From: Chitinophagaceae bacterium T5-Br10_B2g13
GTDB taxonomy: Bacteria > Bacteroidota > Rhodothermia > Balneolales > Balneolaceae
DNA: 64,000 nucleotides
NCBI GenBank assembly: GCA_001564065.1
Contig: LKNA01000001.1
Span: 1 to 64,000, forward strand
Direction of reading: 5' to 3'
Shown here: positions 9,301 to 16,467 of the stretch, piece after piece
Position numbering within the stretch: the first letter of the stretch is position 1
Layout: every line of letters begins with the position of its first letter
Notes under the pieces: model-generated
What the model was told of the DNA's origin: nothing
Databases searched by the model: none
Seen by the model: the letters and a program-made list of their open reading frames with translations, nothing else
Position numbers and translations under genes: made by a program

Positions 9301-12005
9301 ACCAAAGCCTGGTGCGGTAAAACAATAACAGTCGATAAAGCCTGAACCGTATTAATTTTAAGATTGTCTTGAACTTTTTCCCAATAAAGCTTCCAGCGAA
9401 CTCTTGCCGGCCGATTAACAATATCAGTTGAGAGACTCACATAAATCGGGAATGCAAGTATTCCGAATGCAAAGAGCGTCCAAAGCCAGGCAGGCCCCGG
9501 CAGAAAAAACCAACCGGACACAAAAAAGAGTGTCAGAAAAAATGGATTTAGTGATCTTCGTAAATTGTCAAAAATCTTCCACCTTGAAAGGATATTGATT
9601 CGGTTTCTCTCTTTCCCGTTTTGGGTGGGTACTCTTTTCAAAAGCCAGGCGGCAATTTGCCAGTCGCCGCGCGTCCAGCGATGACTTCTTTTGCTATAGC
9701 TTGCATATGTAAGCGGATAGTCGTCATACAATTCAATATCTGAAGCAAGCCCGGTTCTCAAATATGTACTTTCAATTAAATCGTGGGAAAGAATGCGGTT
9801 TTCCGGAAATCGATCATTTAAGACTTCATGGAAAGCTCTCACGTCATAAATACCCTTTCCTGTAAAAACGGCTTCTCCGGCCAGATCCTGGTAAATATCA
9901 GATACAGCCGTTGAATAGGGATCCAAACCTACGTTTCCTGAAAATATTCTGGAAAACCATGTTTTCCGGGCCGAAGACGGAGGAATGGAAATTCTGGGTT
10001 GAATAATGGCATATCCCGACGTGATTCTCTTTTTCTCCCGGTTCAAAAATGCGCGGTTCAGCGGATGAGATATGGTACTGACTAACTTGATGGCACTATC
10101 GGGCGGTAACTTTGTATCCGAATCTAATGTTATGACATAGTTTACATTTTCCCGCTGAATCGATTCAGTGAAATCACCTGCCATAAACGAGTACGTTGTA
10201 TCTGTATCCGGATCACAAAGAAGCTGGTTAAACTCTTCCAGTTTGCCCCTTTTTCGCTCCCAACCCATCCATACTCCTTCTGCTTCGTTCCAGAGGCGAT
10301 CTCTGTGCAGTACAAAAAATTTATCCCCATAAGCTGAAGAGTACTTCTCATTCAACTCCAAAATAGCTTTTTTGGCTTCATCCAGAATCTCCTGGTCTTT
10401 CGGTTCTGTTTTATTAACCGAATCTTTAAAATCTGAAAGCAGAGCAAACTGCAGTCCCGGGTGCGGGTTTGCCAAAGATCTTATTTCAAGCCGATTTATT
10501 TGATCTCTCACATCTTCGGCTGAAGAAAACATTGTAGGTACCACAACCATTGTTCTGGATGAATCGGGAATAGTGTCCCTAAAATCCATTTTATTCAACT
10601 TTCGGGGCGGAAGCAGAAATACAAAAAATCGATTAACGGCCGAAACGGACAGATCAAGCGCCGGGAAAAATGAAACCAATACTACCGAAGTAGCAATGAA
10701 CAGAGATTCACTAATAGCGTCCGTTACAAACCATAAAATCACCATCAGTACTATAGTATGCAGGATAATGGTGGCTATATACCAAAAAGGCCGGTTTTCG
10801 AGTCCTTTCTGCAATCTTTCGCGATATGGCATGCGATACCCCAGAATGGAAGCAAACTTTTTGTATCCCTCGCCTACCAGATAGTACCCGATATGTTCTT
10901 TTGTTGCAGACCGATTATAAAGTGAGTCCGAACCTTCATCACTCTCCTCATTCAAACGGCTTTGATCTTCTGCCAAGATCAATACCTGTTCTGCAACATT
11001 CGTTTCAGACTTTTCTGAGTATCGGCTTAAACGCTCAACAACACGGCGATAACGATCCCGTGTTTCAAAATCCATTTTGGAATAGGCCCCATAGGGATCA
11101 AGTCGAAGGATCTGATCTACAATAGAACACTCTTCAACAAAATCAGACCAATCTGTTTCCGAAGATTCACGAAGTGTAATAACAGCATTTTGGATACTGA
11201 CCTGGAGACGGGACTGCCGCTGTGCATCAGTGCGCTTGGCTTCATCAGCCGTAACATCCAGCTGTTTAAATCTGTAATTGAACCATCTCTTCTGTTCTTC
11301 CTGCAGAAGGCCGCTCTGCTGCAACTGGTTATAAAGTTCAATCAGTACGGGAACAATATCATCCGTATTCCTATACTTTTCTATCCAATCAGACATGGAG
11401 TTAATCAGCTTTCCGGGTTCGTGAATATCACTTTCACTCTTTTTACTGATCAGATCATTGACTTCTCTCCAAATCTTTTTCCTGTCTAAAATTCGGGAAG
11501 CTTTTTCTGAAAGGTTCTGAACCAGAATTAACCGGATCATAATAGGTATAGCCCATATCTCCCCCAACTTCAGAGTTTCATGCTGCTGATACTGCTGCAC
11601 ATAATGAATTAATACCCCCTCATCCACAAGGTTGTCGGTATGTAAGAGGTAGTTTAGTATCAGCTCATAAACTCTGGGCAAACCCTCATGTTCGCCGGTG
11701 GAAAGTGCGGGAAGTCGTTTTTGAAATTCTCGTGGAAAATCCTCTTCAACCTGAACAATCTGCTCCTGAATGATGTAAAAATTGTCGATTAACCACTCTG
11801 CAGCTGTCGAAAGGTCCCGGTTCTGTTTGGCCAGACCGGACAACACCCGATAGGCATCTACCAATACCTTTTTGGAGTCTTCAATAATGGGTTTAACCGG
11901 ACGCATTCTTTTCGAGGAGTCTGATACGGAATGTATCTCTGCCAGATTTGCTGCACTCTCTTTTAAATAGCTAATATTATAGGATATCTTGGATTCCTGA
12001 TCCAT
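3303..12005 (-). CDS. ndvB: Cyclic beta-1,2-glucan synthase (NdvB/ChvB type, GT84-GH94)
   Basis: A 2900-aa inner-membrane enzyme, full length for the NdvB/ChvB family. In order it shows an N-terminal soluble region (1-400), membrane helices (about 410-470), a GT84 glycosyltransferase core with TLDSDTKLPPD, a HDLIE motif and RSHRWTRGDWQ (about 620-800), more membrane helices (about 830-1000), a glucoamylase-like domain, and two carbohydrate-binding/GH94-like halves. The C-terminal GH94 module carries FGFRDQLQDSM, WWHPPTGRG and the catalytic-acid motif GDWNDGMN. Known family members prime on a Tyr residue, elongate a beta-1,2-glucan from UDP-glucose, trim it by phosphorolysis and cyclise it for the periplasm, where it acts in osmoadaptation and envelope function. 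Its ORF produces many shadow ORFs on the other strand. It stands between the CheB-like/USP unit and the DUF2267 gene, all on the minus strand. Confidence 0.92.
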   Translation of the reverse strand: MDQESKISYNISYLKESAANLAEIHSVSDSSKRMRPVKPIIEDSKKVLVDAYRVLSGLAKQNRDLSTAAEWLIDNFYIIQEQIVQVEEDFPREFQKRLPALSTGEHEGLPRVYELILNYLLHTDNLVDEGVLIHYVQQYQQHETLKLGEIWAIPIMIRLILVQNLSEKASRILDRKKIWREVNDLISKKSESDIHEPGKLINSMSDWIEKYRNTDDIVPVLIELYNQLQQSGLLQEEQKRWFNYRFKQLDVTADEAKRTDAQRQSRLQVSIQNAVITLRESSETDWSDFVEECSIVDQILRLDPYGAYSKMDFETRDRYRRVVERLSRYSEKSETNVAEQVLILAEDQSRLNEESDEGSDSLYNRSATKEHIGYYLVGEGYKKFASILGYRMPYRERLQKGLENRPFWYIATIILHTIVLMVILWFVTDAISESLFIATSVVLVSFFPALDLSVSAVNRFFVFLLPPRKLNKMDFRDTIPDSSRTMVVVPTMFSSAEDVRDQINRLEIRSLANPHPGLQFALLSDFKDSVNKTEPKDQEILDEAKKAILELNEKYSSAYGDKFFVLHRDRLWNEAEGVWMGWERKRGKLEEFNQLLCDPDTDTTYSFMAGDFTESIQRENVNYVITLDSDTKLPPDSAIKLVSTISHPLNRAFLNREKKRITSGYAIIQPRISIPPSSARKTWFSRIFSGNVGLDPYSTAVSDIYQDLAGEAVFTGKGIYDVRAFHEVLNDRFPENRILSHDLIESTYLRTGLASDIELYDDYPLTYASYSKRSHRWTRGDWQIAAWLLKRVPTQNGKERNRINILSRWKIFDNLRRSLNPFFLTLFFVSGWFFLPGPAWLWTLFAFGILAFPIYVSLSTDIVNRPARVRWKLYWEKVQDNLKINTVQALSTVIVLPHQALVQLDAVFRTLYRLSISKRNLLEWTTASQTESNSPNSLSAYVRMMLLPVILGVWILVGALNTNPGYLWTLAPFFVLWSGAPFYVWYISQPTKSTQAKVDKSDYLLLREYSRRTWFFFERMVTDKNSWLPPDNFQVDPPLSPVDRTSPTNIGLALTANLVAYNRGYITYSELLDRMENTLLSINKLERYKGHFFNWYQTTMGDVLNPRYVSTVDSGNLAAGLIVAKEGIRAASEEQALNSKFWQGLKDTVRTVKNIFDELENDCPQANPCFREIQLVTKIMLDKIKQSEKSGLDLLREIKEDAARLSAVDLLPLGSHYDDQYMQDLRYWVESPLHQLEKSIAEWKCLSMDSDRDLSDYSPKMLDEYAQNRENKSQCILLLNRWKKQTDNIISICEKLIEEMDFTFLYLKKRGLFTIGYNVDRAQLDKSTYDLLASEARIASYIAIAKGDIPVEHWFRLSRRLTSLSRNEILLSWGGTMFEYLMPLLFMKSVPETLMDHTYENVVKWQQEYGKKNKKPWGFSESAYYNLNIDMHYQYRAFGAPGLGLKRGLAEEYVVAPYASLLSLSVDPFSSIENLKRIERKGGFGLHGFYDALDFTPSRLNSGESHKVVKSYMVHHHGMGLIALENFMNDNLIQEYFHADPRIQGCELILQERVPRGVPIKEPHPIEVELEPGEQEAVQKIVEHAGMGELDTSPPRLHILSNGNFSTLLTHTGTGSSQCNGVTLNGWEPDPTVDPLGVFVYIKDLKSGKFWSAGHQPVKRKPDRYDSWFHNGKMVTSRVDEWIETTTEVCVSPDYPIELRKITLTNYSEKERELEVTSYAEVVLNQSKDHNAHPAFSKLFIQTEYLAEHHALLAKRRPRSDKESPMWMVHTFAGDDSDNLTDPLQYETERSKFIGRGRTLSHPKAMDSDSRLDCSLGNVSDPIMSLRKKIKLGPGEKVIFAFGLGYAKSEQEAIHMADMYDNSLSVFRAFDLADVYSSVELNHIGINSREAHYFQKLASHLIYSNSKFRADSSILMQNRKKQQDLWAYGISGDLPLVVFKIDQTDQIKHLKKMLKAHAFWRQRGLQSELLILNDHAPSYADEVQEAIYQLIESSSERGLINKYGGIFVHRTDKIPPEDLMLVQTVAHAQFRHKLPAREDLILQGVDTQSWMNEGVENDYKPVPVEFNDEIDERKPEENLRFFNGFGGFSEDGKEYRIQINIDPETNRHSFPPAPWVNILSNPDFGTLVSERGAGYTWSENSRENKITTWSNDPVLDTHSEAFFIRDNERKIFWSPAPGPVPGNGNYEAVHGFGHTTFHHKSAGLKQELTHFVPLSDSVKISRLTIENVDRKSCSLSLFRYLDTVLGVSRKSSSRYVTSHFMNEMQSLFSRNFYNNEFAGRVAYSGVYMPDYEDEVFYTTERENFIGRNRSLNNPIAVGKNKNLDNRIDVGSDPCAALQFDLNLEKGEKRVIYFFDGEAKSEVEAKKVLSEYRDVEKAESALSSVIDFWSDKIGRVQVETPDKSIDLMVNGWLTYQNLSSRMWGRTAYYQAGGAFGFRDQLQDSMALLYVDPALTRTQILLHASKQFEEGDVLHWWHPPTGRGIRSKITDDRLWLPYVTDHYIRVTGDRDILNEEISYITARSLEDDEHEVYLTPQVTEKTGSLYEHCCKAIDISLQFGQHGLPLIGAGDWNDGMNRVGEEGRGESVWLGFFIYITLDRFIPICKKMDDTNRAERYKKTASELKKRLNDAGWDGEWYLRAYYDDGTPLGSVQNEECKIDAISQAWAVISGVATDERAQKALQSAENHLVSEPEGIIRLLTPPFDKTEKNPGYIKGYIPGVRENGGQYTHAALWLIKAMAELGRGEKAVNYLNMVNPINHASTFDKCLQYKVEPYVVAADVYGEPPLTGMGGWTWYTGSGGWMYRVMLESVLGFRIEGKQIILKPAISKSWKSYTIRYKPDDIGTEYIIKIENRDGLESGKLAGQVDGEEFSQDKIMAKIKILNDGKTHRVELIMVGEKEKV

Positions 12006-12147
12006 ACCACTCCCTCAGATCGTAATTCAGAATTGAGCTTCCCTTTCAAGTAATATCCACTTCTTTTCTTACAGACAGATAGGGAATAGTTGATTCTGTT
12101 TGAAGGGATTTCTCAACCTGAGTGTAAGATTTTCACAAAACCTGAAT

Positions 12148-12606
12148 TTATTCCATCCAATCGCTCTCTGTTTCAAGCGGCCGATATTTATTCCAGATTT
12201 TTTGAATTGCCTTGGGCATCTGTCCGCGTATATCATCCATCTCCCCGACAGAAGTTCGATCGTAAAGCGTCTCCAGTATAACCCGGAAGGCATCCTCTGC
12301 AGTTATTGGGTTTGTATTACCAAGACCTTCCCTGATTCTGATCATAAACTTTTCAGCATTCAATTTATCAGGTTTTCCAAACGGCTTATATCCTTCAAAA
12401 TATATACCACGAATTAAAACCGGCAGCTGTGCTGATAGCTGAAAGACCTCTTCTAAGGTTGTTCTGTCTCGTAATGTATGCAGCACCGTTTTTAAACATC
12501 CATAGGCCCAGTCAGTCCGATCCGGAAATCCGGCCCGATCGCCGATTTCGAATAGCCACTCATTTGCCTCTTTACAGTGTTTCTCAAAATTTACTTTTGT
12601 ACTCAT
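12148..12606 (-). CDS. DUF2267 family protein
   Basis: A 152-aa soluble protein that fits the DUF2267 family. It shows two similar helical repeats, each ending in a conserved segment of the kind LHTLRDRTTLEEVFQLSAQLP and LETLYDRTSVGEMDDIRGQMP. The biochemical function of the family is not known to me; members often sit next to universal stress, Hsp20 and related stress genes, as here. It lies upstream of the glucan synthase on the same strand with a 142-bp gap, so co-transcription is possible. The gap (12,006-12,147) shows no clear terminator. Confidence 0.8.
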   Translation of the reverse strand: MSTKVNFEKHCKEANEWLFEIGDRAGFPDRTDWAYGCLKTVLHTLRDRTTLEEVFQLSAQLPVLIRGIYFEGYKPFGKPDKLNAEKFMIRIREGLGNTNPITAEDAFRVILETLYDRTSVGEMDDIRGQMPKAIQKIWNKYRPLETESDWME

Positions 12607-12643
12607 TTTAACCTCATTTTTATAATTTCAGGTATGTTATTTT

Positions 12644-13525
12644 TTAAAAATTGAACAACCACCCAACTCCCACTACGAAGTCGGCTGAAGATTCGGTGAG
12701 TCCAAGTGAAAAGGATGTATTGATAAGCAGATCATCTCCCGGCATCAAACCTATCCCAAAATTCAAATTCACAGGAGGATCAAAATCATCTATCACTTTT
12801 GTAAGGCCGTTTACAGAACTACTTAGTAACCATCTTCTGTTACTCAACATTTTACCTGTACTGAAACTGTATGCCAGCACATTATTCAACTTTATATCTG
12901 CCATATCCCCGAGCCACCAATGCATCAAATCAGCAGAAAAAAACCACCTCGACTGCAGACCTTTGGAAGCCGATACTCCCACTCCTGCATCCCAGGAGCC
13001 TGTACCATAGCCTGCGGCTGGATCTGTAATTGGCACTTTAAGCTGTCCATTCACATAGATTGAGGTCATGCCGTTTGAACTGCGATAAAAACGGTATCCG
13101 CTATTTACAGACGGATCACTGAAGCTTGCCCGTGTGTACTGAGTGGTATCGGACAGAATTATAGGTTCCCTATTGCCTCCCTGGCCCGGCCCCATACCGG
13201 AACCTCCACCGCGACCTGCCCGATCTACAACACCATGCTCAGTTCCTCCCGTCGGTAATCCTCCAATGGTGTTATAAGACACCCACGGTGTGCTCTGTAC
13301 TACAAATGGCACTTGAAAAGAGATCGTAAATCGGTTTGCCCGGATAGACACCCCATTAAACAGATAGAAACTTTGTGTACTCTCTTCAAAATAATAGGAA
13401 CCGAAAGAGACCTGCGCACCGCCTGTATAACTCACTTGTTGAGAATGAGCCGGCAAGCAGCTCACTGCTTTAATCAGTAAAGCGAACAGTAAGATGACAC
13501 TTCCTTTTCCAATCCCTATCATCAT
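12644..13525 (-). CDS. Predicted outer-membrane beta-barrel protein
   Basis: A 293-aa exported protein with an N-terminal signal peptide (hydrophobic segment VILLFALLIKAVSCLPAHS). The mature part alternates polar and aromatic residues, has many Tyr/Ser/Gly-rich strands, and ends in VVGVGWLFNF with a terminal Phe, the usual beta-barrel assembly signature. It has a Gly-rich loop (GRGGGSGMGPGQGG). I do not recognise the family; it resembles the small outer-membrane 'transporter' or phenol-degradation barrel type in layout only. It follows the Met/Gln-rich gene by 16 bp on the same strand, so the two are probably one operon acting in the envelope. Confidence 0.6.
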   Translation of the reverse strand: MMIGIGKGSVILLFALLIKAVSCLPAHSQQVSYTGGAQVSFGSYYFEESTQSFYLFNGVSIRANRFTISFQVPFVVQSTPWVSYNTIGGLPTGGTEHGVVDRAGRGGGSGMGPGQGGNREPIILSDTTQYTRASFSDPSVNSGYRFYRSSNGMTSIYVNGQLKVPITDPAAGYGTGSWDAGVGVSASKGLQSRWFFSADLMHWWLGDMADIKLNNVLAYSFSTGKMLSNRRWLLSSSVNGLTKVIDDFDPPVNLNFGIGLMPGDDLLINTSFSLGLTESSADFVVGVGWLFNF

Positions 13526-13541
13526 CCCGATATCCGAATAA

Positions 13542-14009
13542 TTATTGTTGATGTTCGCGCAGCCTTGTTGTCATTCGCTCCATGGTTCGAACCGCCTCTT
13601 CCATCTGTTCGGTCATGTCAGAAAGATGTTTTTGCATGCGCTCCATATCCTGTCTCATTTCACGATTCTGCATCATTTCTCTATTCTGAAGCATCAGGTC
13701 GCATCTTTCAGCAGCATTTTTCATGTTTCCTAACGTCATGCCCATCTGCTCACCAAAACGATGCATCATCTGAAATTGATTCTTCATCTGCTCATTTTGA
13801 GCCTGTTCCATCCGGCGGTTCATATCCTGCGTCATCGCCTGGGTTCGCTCCATCATTTGATTCATTCGCTGCATCATAACTTGCATCTCCTGATGTTGTC
13901 TCATCTGTTGCTGCTGCATCTGCTGCCCCGTTTGTTGAGCAAACAATGGCATGGATGAGGCCACAACGATCAAAATCAGTGCTGTTGATCTACTAACTAT
14001 TTTGAACAT
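13542..14009 (-). CDS. Exported Met/Gln-rich coiled-coil protein
   Basis: A signal peptide (MFKIVSRSTALILIVVASSMPLFAQ) is followed by about 125 residues of almost pure helix, very rich in Met, Gln, Glu and Arg (QQMQQQQMRQHQEMQVMMQRM and similar). The ORF track starts 10 codons earlier, but an excellent ribosome binding site (AGGAG, 14,016-14,020) lies 6 bases before the internal ATG at 14,009, so I use that start. The product should be a periplasmic or envelope-attached coiled coil. The many Met residues could bind copper(I) or buffer oxidants, but that is only an idea from composition. It precedes the beta-barrel gene with a 16-bp gap. Confidence 0.6.
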   Translation of the reverse strand: MFKIVSRSTALILIVVASSMPLFAQQTGQQMQQQQMRQHQEMQVMMQRMNQMMERTQAMTQDMNRRMEQAQNEQMKNQFQMMHRFGEQMGMTLGNMKNAAERCDLMLQNREMMQNREMRQDMERMQKHLSDMTEQMEEAVRTMERMTTRLREHQQ

Positions 14010-14455
14010 TTTATTCTCCTTTGATTCATGTTTTTTCAAGATTTATTATCACAAATGGAAGTTCATCACATTTTCAGCCGATCCATACAGCAGATAACCC
14101 TCTCTTTTGTAGTATAAGTTTATACTCTTTTGTACTGTTTTTCCTTGGTGGTAGTCCGGCGGGTACCTATTCCAACTACAATACTTCGTTAAACCTAATC
14201 AGGCATGGTATAACCGGTTTTACAGATAGGCATTCGTTTTTTCTCCTGTTAGTTCAAAGGGAAAATCATACATAATAAGACGTCTAAATCAGGTTTTGGG
14301 AAACCATTATTTGATAGTCTGTTTATCAACCTCCAAATAAGGTGACTGTACCCTGTGGTGATAATACTACAAGCAATTAACAGCAAATCTTACACGGCGT
14401 TATCACCTAAGTGTTTATACTACTATTGAGTTCTTTGAGCAAATGAGAGTGACTA
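14010..14455. other. Intergenic region upstream of the RNA candidate
   Basis: About 445 bases without a convincing gene. The right half should contain the promoter of the + strand RNA candidate and the left end the promoter of the Met/Gln-rich gene on the minus strand. I see no repeated element or coding frame with a plausible composition here. Confidence 0.5.
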
Positions 14456-14812
14456 GATTTAGGGCACAGTTTAATTCGTTACTACGGTAACAAGTTGAAC
14501 ATATCAGGAAATAGTCCGCTGATAAATCAATGTATCTTCAACAAAAGGAGTGCATGATTGTGCCCCGGTCTGAATTTGTGGTTAATGTTGAGCAAGCAAG
14601 TGACCCGAAAACAGCCAGAGAGAAAACAAGAGAGGTTCGGTAAAGAAACTCGAAGCCAGCAGTTAGGGGTGCCCTGGATCCAACAGGACTGAGAAAAACC
14701 CTCTGAACTTGAATCCCGATCATACGGGGCGTAAGGAAATTGTTGGCTTCGATATCTAATTAAGAGAGAGTAGCCCGGCAATCAATAGTCCTGATTGCCG
14801 GGCTTTTTTGTT
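14456..14812 (+). ncRNA. Candidate structured non-coding RNA, about 350 nt, unidentified
   Basis: Several nested complementary segments lie in a row on the plus strand and end at a strong terminator. GGGCACA near 14,461 pairs with TGTGCCC near 14,558. Inside it a hairpin GTTAC-TACG-GTAAC has a C(UACG)G tetraloop and extends outward as GTTTAA/TTGAAC. TCGAAGCCAGCA (about 14,650) pairs with TGTTGGCTTCGA (about 14,741) over 12 bp with one G-U. Between those arms lie CCTG-CAGG and CCCG-CGGG hairpins. Overlapping short frames exist (for example a 29-codon frame at 14,553 behind AAGGAG) but none is long. It does not show the signatures of tmRNA, RNase P RNA or SRP RNA. A relic of a group II intron 5' region lacking its reverse transcriptase is one possibility. 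Function and exact 5' end are unknown. Confidence 0.5.
14772..14812 (+). terminator. Rho-independent terminator of the RNA candidate
   Basis: A perfect 13-bp stem (AGCCCGGCAATCA at 14,772-14,784 and TGATTGCCGGGCT at 14,792-14,804) has a 7-nt loop and is followed by six T on the plus strand. There is no T-run on the minus side, so it must serve plus-strand transcription. No plus-strand protein gene lies upstream, which is the main support for a non-coding transcript. Confidence 0.88.
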
Positions 14813-14906
14813 CCAGGGTAGAACTTTATGAATGGAATAGTACGATACTCATGACTTAAAGTTCATCCCATATGCTGGAATAAATCGTATCAATTCAGTA
14901 TGCGAA

Positions 14907-15224
14907 TCATTTCCGAATCGGGGAACTCCTCTTTAGAACAGGTTTTGCTTCACGCAAATCATCAGTCAGATCCTCTTTGTGATGTTGGTGAAAGACGTTA
15001 ATCAAAAATAGAAATAACCATGTTCCAATAAATGAAAAGAATACTCCATCACCTATTCCTGTAGCTATGCCTATTATTCCGATACCCACACTTCCAATCA
15101 CCCCAAAAATGATGTTAGCATAAAACGAAACCCCCTCTTTTCGAATAATTAATGCCATAGAGAGCCCTACGATTAAACCGACAGAGATGTACCAATAAAT
15201 AAGTGTACCTGTTATTACATCCAT
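14907..15224 (-). CDS. GlsB/YeaQ/YmgE-like small membrane protein
   Basis: A 105-aa protein with about three membrane helices (IYWYISVGLIVGLSMALII; NIIFGVIGSVGIGIIGIA; GVFFSFIGTWLFLFLINVF) and a charged cytosolic tail. The Gly-rich helix pattern resembles the 'transglycosylase-associated' GlsB/YeaQ family, which is often stress-induced; its function is not settled. The ORF track starts 18 codons upstream, but the ATG at 15,224 is preceded by AGGAGA at 8 bases, so the shorter start is better. It lies downstream of the dodecin gene on the same strand. Confidence 0.65.
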   Translation of the reverse strand: MDVITGTLIYWYISVGLIVGLSMALIIRKEGVSFYANIIFGVIGSVGIGIIGIATGIGDGVFFSFIGTWLFLFLINVFHQHHKEDLTDDLREAKPVLKRSSPIRK

Positions 15225-15339
15225 GGTCTTTCTCCTAATAATTAAATGATGTGGATGATCCGGCCGGCTTTGTGCCATCTTTTCGCTTTCGCGTTAACCG
15301 GGTCTGCACCCTAAACCGACCGGTCATCCAGATATTAGC

Positions 15340-15549
15340 TCACGCTTTCTGATCTTCCAGTACAAAAGTAATCTTGGCATTCACTCTGAATTTGACCACT
15401 TTATTATTTTCCACTATCCCCTGCATGTTTTCGCAATAAACACTTCGGATATTGTGAACTGTTTTCGATGCTTCTTTCACCGCATTTTTAACAGCATCTT
15501 CCATTGTGCTTCCTTCCGCTATAACTTCAATAACTTTTGCTAAAGACAT
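15340..15549 (-). CDS. Dodecin family protein
   Basis: A 69-aa protein covering the whole dodecin fold: KVIEVIAEGS (strand 1), the helix EDAVKNAVKEASKTV, and the two strands around KVVKFRVNAKITFVLE. Dodecins assemble into hollow dodecamers that store flavin or coenzyme A. The tryptophan that stacks on the flavin (as in ..DWFEV.. or ..VWAEV..) is absent here; the matching segment is NIRSVYCENMQG, so ligand preference may differ. The start is supported by AGGAGA eight bases upstream. Its position next to GlsB-like and Hsp20 genes fits a stress role. Confidence 0.85.
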   Translation of the reverse strand: MSLAKVIEVIAEGSTMEDAVKNAVKEASKTVHNIRSVYCENMQGIVENNKVVKFRVNAKITFVLEDQKA

Positions 15550-15844
15550 AATCTCTCCTATTTAAGCTTTATTTAGTGCGTTCACTTAAAGGTTATAAAT
15601 CTATTCATTCTTCAGCGTGCTTGATCTGTAAGGTCGCTGTAAAACTTTCACTGTTCGATCTGTAAGTAATCCATAACCTCAAATCGGACGGAGAATCGTA
15701 ACAATTATGTCAGGTTTTCCTTACATCAATCTCGGTGATTCCATGAGCCCAACTCCATCATTAAACTGATAACAGTTCTGTCGGCATTAGTTAATTTACA
15801 CTAAACTGAAGCTGATATATTGAATCATAAAATCCGGAGAGTTT

Positions 15845-16096
15845 ATGAGACCGTACGAAAGAAGAATAAAATTAGTCCTGGACGTACCGAAGAAAACGGG
15901 CGCTTATCATAAGTTAATGGAGCAATGGGAGAATGAAGGTGGAGCAATTAAAGTCAATCAAAGCAGTGAAATAATCCCGGAAGCAAATATACCATTTCGA
16001 GAAGGCGAAGCATTCCAGGTTGTGAGGGGATCCATCGATTTCGAGGAAGAAGGAGTCTACTACATTGTTGATATCATGAAAGTAGATATCGAGTAA
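15845..16096 (+). CDS. Conserved-looking hypothetical protein, 83 aa
   Basis: I do not recognise this protein. It is a small soluble protein with a plausible ribosome binding site (CCGGAGAG before ATG), mixed charged composition and alternating strand/helix character (RRIKLVLDVPKK; AYHKLMEQWENEGG; GVYYIVDIMKVDIE). It is the only plus-strand gene between the dodecin and Hsp20 genes and is divergent from dodecin, sharing the 295-bp region 15,550-15,844 as a two-way promoter region. Confidence 0.6.
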   Translation: MRPYERRIKLVLDVPKKTGAYHKLMEQWENEGGAIKVNQSSEIIPEANIPFREGEAFQVVRGSIDFEEEGVYYIVDIMKVDIE

Positions 16097-16467
16097 TAGC
16101 CACCATTCAATAATCCATTAAAAGAGTAATTAACCGAACTCGGGCTGGAAATAAAACAGAAAGTCTTATTCTTCGGGTGGCTTTCACTGTGATTCAAGAA
16201 AATACTACAACTTGATTTTCTAAAGAACTACAAGGTTTTTAATAACTGTTTTTATACTGCAGTAGAAGTTATTGACATACTGTAAAAAATTAAGAGCACA
16301 GAGTCATTCTTATGCTACGGCTGAGAGTTATTCAGACCAGAAAAATTATCCGCTGGCTCTTTTTAAATCCTTCAAACGATTCGAAAAGTGTGCTCCGGTT
16401 AACCATTTTCCAATTCCTGAAAATTGGTTGTAAACGGTGATTTATTAAGCCGATTACAAAAAATATT
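16097..16467. other. Intergenic region with one hairpin
   Basis: No gene is visible. Around 16,402-16,432 the sequence AACCATTTTCCAATTCCTGAAAATTGGTT can fold into a hairpin (CCAATT/AATTGG extended by AACCA/TGGTT with a bulge). It lacks a T-run, so it is not a clear terminator for the upstream 83-aa gene. Confidence 0.4.

Noticed and set aside
3508-11489. Many ORFs of 60-130 aa on the plus strand, and a few on the minus strand, inside the glucan synthase gene
   Set aside because: They are shadows of the 2900-aa gene in other frames, with no start signals or family motifs.
14527-14781. 84-aa and 61-aa minus-strand ORFs
   Set aside because: They overlap the structured RNA candidate, read antisense to its stems and terminator, and have no ribosome binding site.
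14456-14812. tmRNA, RNase P RNA or SRP RNA identity for the RNA candidate
   Set aside because: No tRNA-like ends or T-arm, no GAGGAAAGUCC block, no GGAAGGAAGC apical motif. AGGAAATAGTCCGC is only a weak look-alike.
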